From assembly GCA_964599655.1 (NCBI GenBank), contig CAZRGV010000069.1, forward strand, positions 1 through 31,602: a stretch of DNA of 31,602 bases, in the 5' to 3' direction. A program made the translations under genes and the position numbers. Shown piece by piece: positions 27,438 to 31,602 of this stretch. Each line of letters opens with the position of its first letter. Within the stretch, counting starts at the first letter, position 1. Under the pieces are notes generated by a model. The model ran no database searches and was not told where the DNA came from. It worked only from the letters and a program-made list of their open reading frames with translations. The stretch is from CAZRGV01 sp964599655. Lineage in GTDB: Bacteria > Planctomycetota > Planctomycetia > Isosphaerales > Isosphaeraceae.

Positions 27438-28253
27438 ATGCCTGACAACGTCACGGTCAACTCGGTGCCGGTCGCCACGCGAAGCGTGACATACTCAGGT
27501 GACGCCTCGCAGAACGCACAGGTCATCGGTCTCGTTGCGTTCTCGGGCTCCGACGACGCCAAGACGGCGACCGATCTGCCAGGCGACGCTACCAACGGGC
27601 TCGACGTCGACGTAACCCGAGTCGTACCAGGGACCGCCGCCACGGAGCTTGGCAAGGCCGAGGACGCCGCCCACTCCGACGGCGACACCGGCGTCCTCTT
27701 GCTCGGCGTCCGCAATTACGGTGGGGCCGGGTCAGACGGCGACTACTCTGCCCTATCCATGAGCGCGGCCGGCGCGGCACGGGTCGAGCCCAGCGTGGAC
27801 ATGGTGCGGATCAGCGTCACCTCGGCGGGCCTGACAACGGCGACGACAGCGTACACGGCCGGCGATCAGGTGGGCGACAAGTTCACGATCGCCAACGCCG
27901 CGCGGGCCAGCGACGGAGGCGGCTACATCGTGGGCGTCACGCTCATTGACGAGAGCGACATCATCGGCGCGTACGACGTCGTGTTCTACGACACGTCTGT
28001 CACTCCGGCGGCCGACAACGCCGCGTTCTCGATCTCTTCTGATGCGGACGCCATCCGCACGGTCGCCGTCGTGCCGCTCTCGACTTACGACACGGGGGCA
28101 AACCGGATCGCGCAAAGCGGCCCGATCCGCATTCCTTACGTCTGCAACGGCGGCACGAGCCTCTACGCGCTGCTTGTCACACGAGCCGGCCATACGTTCT
28201 TCGGAGCCACGACCTCGCTCAAACTGGTCGTCTACGTTGAGCGAAACGGCTGA
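27438..28253 (+). CDS. Phage virion-associated protein (271 aa)
   Basis: The protein starts MPDNVTVNSVPVATRSVTYS and has EDAAHSDGDTGVLLLGVRNY with SDGDYSALSMSAAGAARVEP. The AEDAAHxxGDxGVxxLxVRN and DGDYxxLxxxxxGxxRV segments recur in tail-region proteins of many phages. The C-terminal half is beta-rich (FTIANAARASDGGGYIVGVT, YDVVFYDTSVTPAADNAAFS). It is probably a structural or baseplate-associated component; no enzyme motif is seen. The start has AGAGG 27426-27430 upstream. Confidence 0.7.
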   Translation: MPDNVTVNSVPVATRSVTYSGDASQNAQVIGLVAFSGSDDAKTATDLPGDATNGLDVDVTRVVPGTAATELGKAEDAAHSDGDTGVLLLGVRNYGGAGSDGDYSALSMSAAGAARVEPSVDMVRISVTSAGLTTATTAYTAGDQVGDKFTIANAARASDGGGYIVGVTLIDESDIIGAYDVVFYDTSVTPAADNAAFSISSDADAIRTVAVVPLSTYDTGANRIAQSGPIRIPYVCNGGTSLYALLVTRAGHTFFGATTSLKLVVYVERNG

Positions 28254-28256
28254 GCC

Positions 28257-29084
28257 ATGTCGTACACCTTCGGGGCGAACACAGGCGACGACATCAACGT
28301 CGCGTCGGGCTTGGCCAACGGCGGCGACAACACCGGCTCGATCGTCGCCGGATGGTTCTACCCAACAACGCNNNNNNNNNNNAAACTCTGGGCGTTCGGC
28401 TCGGTCTTCGGCGCGGAGATCGACTCGACGACGTCCGAACTGCGGATGCGGACGGACAACACGACCGACGGCCAGTGGGTCACGAGCGGGGCTGGGATCA
28501 CCACGAACAAGTGGTGGTTCATCGCCTGGCTGTCCTCGACCGAGAACACGACGGTCGCCGGCCAGTGGCGGGTATGGGTGGGCGACGAGACGAATGAGCC
28601 GACGTCGATCACGGTGACCAACCCGACGACGCGGAGCGGGAACTACACGGCCAACGCAAACTTGACGATCGGCAACGCCGGGGCGTCCGGCACGGCAGCG
28701 TTCCAGGGCGACATCGCCTGCCTCTCGGCGATCTACACGACGACGGTCGGCATCGCCTCGCTGACGGGGATCGGGACGTCTGGCGACGTGTCGGCGAGCG
28801 AGGAGGAACTTGTCCGGCTCCGATGGGTGCTTCCGCTCTGGCGGGGCCGTCCGATGCTGCACCTCGTGCGCGGGGCGACGACGACGGCGGAGTACAATGC
28901 CCTCCATGTGGACCTCAACACGATCTCGCCGCTGATGTACGCGCGGACGTCCACGTCGTCGGCGACGGTCAATCCGGTGGCTCTGACGATCAACGGGGCG
29001 ACGTACACGGATAATAGGCCGCTGGTCCGGCTGCCGGCACCGGACTGGGTGTGCCGCCAGCCGTCGCTCGTGTCTGCGGTCTAA
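28257..29084 (+). CDS. Lectin-like (LamG/concanavalin-type) tail protein, with gap
   Basis: The 275-codon frame begins MSYTFGANTGDDINVASGLA and has GSIVAGWFYPTT before the gap. Then come LWAFGSVFGAEIDSTTSELR, KWWFIAWLSSTENTTVAGQW, NANLTIGNAGASGTAAFQGD and ACLSAIYTTTVGIASL. The alternation and the 'W.fIA', 'iGnag.gt.aFqGDIA.ls.Y' elements are typical of concanavalin-like (LamG) carbohydrate-binding folds in phage tails. The C-terminal part (HLVRGATTTAEYNALHVDLN) is different. Eleven N at 28372-28382 leave the length uncertain. The IS-like element begins 4 nt after its TAA stop. Confidence 0.7.
   Translation: MSYTFGANTGDDINVASGLANGGDNTGSIVAGWFYPTTXXXXKLWAFGSVFGAEIDSTTSELRMRTDNTTDGQWVTSGAGITTNKWWFIAWLSSTENTTVAGQWRVWVGDETNEPTSITVTNPTTRSGNYTANANLTIGNAGASGTAAFQGDIACLSAIYTTTVGIASLTGIGTSGDVSASEEELVRLRWVLPLWRGRPMLHLVRGATTTAEYNALHVDLNTISPLMYARTSTSSATVNPVALTINGATYTDNRPLVRLPAPDWVCRQPSLVSAV
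28372..28382. other. Assembly gap (11 N)
   Basis: Eleven undetermined bases within the lectin-like gene. The frame resumes cleanly if the gap is about this length or differs by a multiple of three, but this is unverified. Confidence 1.
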
Positions 29085-29088
29085 CTAA

Positions 29089-29115
29089 GAGCCACCGGAC
29101 AAAACCGTCTAGGCG
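29089..29115 (+). repeat. Left terminal inverted repeat (27 bp)
   Basis: Begins GAGCCACCGG and ends TCTAGGCG; the exact reverse complement lies at 30452-30478. The flanking base triplet TAA at 29086-29088 is repeated after the right end. The methyltransferase frame opens at a TAG inside this repeat. Confidence 0.9.
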
Positions 29116-29127
29116 ATCGGCAACCTG

Positions 29128-30348
29128 ATGGGCCTTGAGCCGGGCGCCTGGGTGCTCGACCCGTTCTGCGGCTCGGGGACGACGCTCCTGGAGTCAGCCC
29201 ATATCGGCTGGAACTCCATCGGTATCGACATCAACCCGCTCGGGGTGCTCATAGCGAACGCGAAGCTCGCCGCCTTCGACGCCTCTCCGTCAGTCCTCAC
29301 CCGCGAAGCCGAAGCCCTCATCGCCCGGATCTCAGCCGCTCCTGCTGGCGACGACTGGCGGAAGCACCTGCCCGAGCCTAAGTACCTGGAAGCGTGGTTC
29401 CCGGTGGCAGTGCTCCGGCAGCTCCGTGCGATCCTCCGAGCCATCGAGGAGACCCGACCCGTCGCGCTCCAAGACGTGTTCCGCGTAGTGCTGAGCGATA
29501 TATGCCGGGAAGTCTCGCTCCAGGACCCGGGCGATCTCCGCATCCGCAGGCGGAAGGACCCCGCCGAGAACTATCCCGCGATCGAGTTGTTCGCCGAATC
29601 GCTCCGGACGAAAGTCGGCGCGGTGGTCCGGGCACGAGAGCACGTCCGGCCGAAGAAGGGTCTGACTCAGCTCGCGGTCCTCGGCGACACGCGGGAGGCG
29701 GATGCCGTCCTCGGGCCACTGCTCAAGAAGAACGGCGGCAGCGCCTTCGATGCGGCCATCACGAGCCCGCCGTATGCGACGGCCATGCCCTATCTCGACA
29801 CGCAGCGGCTGAGCCTGGCTCTCCTCGGACTCATCCCCTCTCGCGAGCTTCGCCGGGGAGAGAAGCAGCTCATCGGAAACCGGGAGATTCAGGACAAGGA
29901 ACGCCTGGACCTGGAAGGGAAGCTGCGGGAGAACGCGGCCCGGCTGCCCGACTCGGTCATCGCGTTCTGCCGCCACCTCCTCAAGCTGGCCGACGACGAC
30001 TCCCACGGTTTCCGCCGGCGCAACGTCCCGGCGCTGGTCTACAAGTATCTCACCGACATGGCCAGCATGTTCGGCTCGGTCCGGTCGGTCATCAAGCCGA
30101 GCGGGCAATACGCCCTGCTCGTGGGCCGGAACGCAACGACGCTCCGCGGCGAAGCGGTCCTGATCGACACCCCGAAACTCCTCGCCGACATCGCCGAATC
30201 CCGGGGGTGGCATGTTGATGAGATGCTGGACTTCGAAACCTACCACCGCTACGACGTGCACCAGAGCAACTCGATCCGCGCGGAGGTCTGCGTCATCCTA
30301 CGGAATGGCTCCTCACAGAAACGGCGTCAGTCCAAGACGGTGAACTGA
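29128..30348 (+). CDS. DNA N4/N6 methyltransferase, N-terminally truncated
   Basis: The 406-residue product starts almost at the SAM motif: LEPGAWVLDPFCGSGTTLLE (motif I DPFCGSGTT at residues 11-19), then WNSIGIDINPLGVLIANAKL (motif II). The catalytic motif IV is AITSPPYATAMPYL (TSPPY at 212-216), followed by helical segments and RRNVPALVYKYLTDMASMFG and GQYALLVGRNATTL. Motif I before TSPPY fits amino-methyltransferases that modify adenine-N6 or cytosine-N4. Homologues normally have roughly 50 or more residues before motif I (a 'HPYPA..P' type region); here the frame is cut by the left inverted repeat, so activity is doubtful. No restriction partner is nearby. Confidence 0.82.
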   Translation: MGLEPGAWVLDPFCGSGTTLLESAHIGWNSIGIDINPLGVLIANAKLAAFDASPSVLTREAEALIARISAAPAGDDWRKHLPEPKYLEAWFPVAVLRQLRAILRAIEETRPVALQDVFRVVLSDICREVSLQDPGDLRIRRRKDPAENYPAIELFAESLRTKVGAVVRAREHVRPKKGLTQLAVLGDTREADAVLGPLLKKNGGSAFDAAITSPPYATAMPYLDTQRLSLALLGLIPSRELRRGEKQLIGNREIQDKERLDLEGKLRENAARLPDSVIAFCRHLLKLADDDSHGFRRRNVPALVYKYLTDMASMFGSVRSVIKPSGQYALLVGRNATTLRGEAVLIDTPKLLADIAESRGWHVDEMLDFETYHRYDVHQSNSIRAEVCVILRNGSSQKRRQSKTVN

Positions 30349-30350
30349 AC

Positions 30351-30458
30351 CGTCTGGGCGGTCGACGGCAATCGGAGGCCGACGATCCGGCCGAAGTGAC
30401 CAAGGCCTTCATCTCGCTCGCGTGCTCGCTGATCGCCTGGAGATATCTCAACGCCTAG
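30351..30458 (+). pseudogene. Possible transposase C-terminal remnant
   Basis: A frame ending at TAG 30456-30458, inside the right inverted repeat, reads ADDPAEVTKAFISLACSLIA then WRYLNA. The short hydrophobic ending close to the right end resembles the C-termini of IS5-type transposases, which often finish within or next to the repeat. Nothing of the DDE catalytic core remains. The match is short and tentative. Confidence 0.35.
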
Positions 30459-30478
30459 ACGGTTTTGTCCGGTGGCTC
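30452..30478 (-). repeat. Right terminal inverted repeat (27 bp)
   Basis: Begins CGCCTAGACGG and ends GTGGCTC, the perfect reverse complement of 29089-29115, followed by the target duplicate TAA (30479-30481). Confidence 0.9.
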
Positions 30479-30481
30479 TAA

Positions 30482-31061
30482 GGTCGGCAACGGGTGGCCG
30501 GGGCTGAGCGGCGGGTGGCCGGGGTGGCGCCGCTCCAGGCATGGAGGCTGAGCCTACCCACCCGGGCGGCGGCTCCTCCGCTTTCTCGCCGTTCTTCTCC
30601 TTCCCCGCCCATCCCCCAGCACGGGGTGCCCGGGGCTCAGGCTTCGTGCCCCGGGAGGGAAGCCGTCGCGCGGCGGGTGGCGGGGCCCGTACTCGGACCC
30701 CAGGACGAGGAGGCCCGGCGACGGACGGATCCGGGCATGGAGTCTACGCGTCCACCCGGCGTGTAGAATGATGAATCGCTCGCCTCGTTGACCCTTCACG
30801 CTTCCTTCCGCCGGCAATGCGCCGATGAACGCCCTCCTCACCTCCGACCCCATCCCGCTCCGCGTCGACGCCGAGGGCGTCCTCGACGCCGGCCCGACGC
30901 GCGCGCGGCTCCTGGCACGGCGTTCCAGCCGAGGCTGAGGTGGGCACTCCAGACCGGGGGCGCGGGCGTTGTGGATCATCGCCCCGATGCAGGTCATCCC
31001 CGCGCAGGGCAATCTCATTCGGACCCGGGCGATCGGCGCGTGCGGGCGTCTTGCGTTCCGC
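30482..31061. other. Mostly non-coding bacterial-type sequence
   Basis: No complete gene is visible. An 8-bp hairpin, CCCGGGGC (30629-30636) with GCCCCGGG (30648-30655), and a TAGAAT near 30764 stand out. A clipped DUF433-like N-terminus lies at 30825-30938. The sequence looks like degraded intergenic DNA between the element and treS; the phage-chromosome boundary lies here or within the element insertion site, and no attachment repeat was found. Confidence 0.5.
30825..30938 (+). pseudogene. DUF433-like gene remnant
   Basis: The 37-codon frame begins MNALLTSDPIPLRVDAEGVL, closely resembling the first residues of DUF433 proteins (often antitoxins or toxin-linked genes in planctomycetes, cyanobacteria and chloroflexi). 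It then diverges (DAGPTRARLLARRSSRG) and stops. The family normally continues through a GxTPExI helix of about 50 more residues, so this is a broken copy. Confidence 0.45.
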
Positions 31062-31602
31062 TCAGAACGACGGGTTCCCCGACGGCATCCGGTCCGGGTC
31101 GCCCCCGGGTTCGAGGCGGAACCAGTAGAAGCCGTGCGGGCCGAGGGTGATCGGGTACGGCGTCTCCTCGATCCTCGGGAACGGCGTCCCTCCGAACATG
31201 TCGACCGGCACCCTGCCGGCGTACTCCCTCAGGTCCAGCCGCGCCGGCTGCGCGAACCGCGACAGGTTGTTCACGATCAGCGCCACCCGCCCCTCGTGGC
31301 ATCGGACGTAGCTCAGCACGCGGTGGTTGTTGGGCTCGATGAGCCCCATCTGGCCCCGCGCCAGCTCGGGGTGCTCCTTGCGCACCCGGATGACGCGCCG
31401 GATCCAGTTCAGCAGCGACGTGGGCGAGCGCAATTGCGCCTCGACGTTGATCGCCTGGTAGTTGTAGATCGGGTCCATGATGAGCGGCTGGTAGAGCCGC
31501 GACGGGTCGGACCGCGAGAAGCCCGCGTTGCGGTCGTCGTTCCATTGCATCGGCGTGCGGACGCCGTTGCGGTCGCCCAGGTAGATGTTGTCGCCCATGC
31601 CG
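31062..31602 (-). CDS. treS: Trehalose synthase C-terminal part (runs off the window)
   Basis: Read on the minus strand, the product contains GDNIYLGDRNGVRTPMQWND, then RNAGFSRSDPSRLYQPLIMD and IYNYQAINVEAQLRSPTSLL. The C-terminal beta domain follows (ALIVNNLSRFAQPARLDLRE, FPRIEETPYPITLGPHGFYW), ending PSGNPSF. GVRTPMQW and the QxxNVEAQ segment are diagnostic of GH13 trehalose synthase, which interconverts maltose and trehalose. Only about the last third is present; the frame stays open through the window end, upstream of the apparent ATG at 31596-31598. No maltokinase fusion follows. It is a chromosomal housekeeping gene and marks bacterial flank. Confidence 0.9.
   Translation of the reverse strand, partial: GMGDNIYLGDRNGVRTPMQWNDDRNAGFSRSDPSRLYQPLIMDPIYNYQAINVEAQLRSPTSLLNWIRRVIRVRKEHPELARGQMGLIEPNNHRVLSYVRCHEGRVALIVNNLSRFAQPARLDLREYAGRVPVDMFGGTPFPRIEETPYPITLGPHGFYWFRLEPGGDPDRMPSGNPSF

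Larger units (their letters stand above)
29089..30478 (+). mobile_element. IS5-like non-autonomous element carrying a DNA methyltransferase
   Basis: Perfect 27-bp terminal inverted repeats (29089-29115 and 30452-30478) bound 1390 bp, and TAA is duplicated on both sides (29086-29088 and 30479-30481). A 3-bp TNA target duplication and short C-terminal-proximal repeats fit the IS5 family (IS1031-type), but the assignment is tentative. Instead of a full transposase the interior holds a DNA methyltransferase lacking its N-terminus, and only a short transposase-like tail near the right repeat. Mobility would depend on a transposase in trans. It inserted just beyond the last tail gene. Confidence 0.72.

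Noticed and set aside
30541..30771. Plus-strand open frames after the IS-like element
   Set aside because: They are Gly/Arg/Pro-rich with no ribosome site or family resemblance, and run through hairpin sequence.

Overview
The window looks like a GC-rich tailed-phage (Caudoviricetes-type) or prophage genome in a metagenome-derived scaffold, joined on the right to bacterial chromosome. Phage identity rests on an ordered head module on the + strand: TerL (interrupted by two inteins), portal, coiled-coil scaffold, HK97-fold major capsid of SU10/DUF5309 type, connector-like protein, then adhesin and tail-decoration genes. The host is inferred, with low to moderate confidence, to be a planctomycete-like bacterium: the right edge carries the C-terminus of trehalose synthase and a clipped DUF433-like gene, and composition is uniformly GC-rich. 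Scaffold character shows in two runs of N (23943-23958 and 28372-28382) and in a 21-nt exact match to a standard Illumina adapter inside a tail gene.

Layout. 1-661: gene-free, palindrome-rich leader. 662-5083: about sixteen small, tightly coupled early or accessory genes (NTGA and TGATG stop/start overlaps), including a DUF7666-like protein with AAWD repeats, a DUF551 protein and a small zinc-finger protein; the first three genes are markedly G/T-rich at third positions. 5084-5962: gene-free, with a consensus-like promoter followed by about 700 nt of nested inverted repeats, a candidate large structured RNA or long leader. 5963-8712: second small-gene cluster with its own promoter, an interrupted gene with an in-frame TAG, and a phage CsrA; it ends in an intrinsic terminator. 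8836-10659: small coiled-coil protein, class I methyltransferase and zinc-ribbon proteins, closed by a strong hairpin. 10764-18762: membrane/coiled-coil protein, TerL, portal, scaffold and capsid, closed by a hairpin plus T-run. 18769-22108: connector-type and small proteins and an HTH/metallophosphoesterase. 22110-29084: beta-helix tailspike, glycosyltransferase-like protein, virion proteins, Ig-like protein, toroid-fold fiber and lectin-like protein. 29089-30478: an IS-like element with 27-bp inverted repeats and a 3-bp TAA target duplication, carrying a DNA methyltransferase lacking its N-terminus. 30482-31602: bacterial-type sequence with a DUF433 remnant and treS on the minus strand.

How the parts fit. 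TerL pumps DNA through the portal into a shell built from capsid and scaffold; the distal genes build an adhesin and glycan-processing apparatus, suggesting attack on a polysaccharide-coated host. Regulation is hinted at by CsrA, two TTGACG-N17 promoters, three terminator hairpins and the structured region. The most unusual points are TerL with inteins in both Walker A and Walker B (the first with class 3 hallmarks, the second with its HNH endonuclease readable only in another frame), the structured gene-free region, and the methyltransferase-bearing IS-like element. No integrase, tRNA, lysis or replication gene was recognised.
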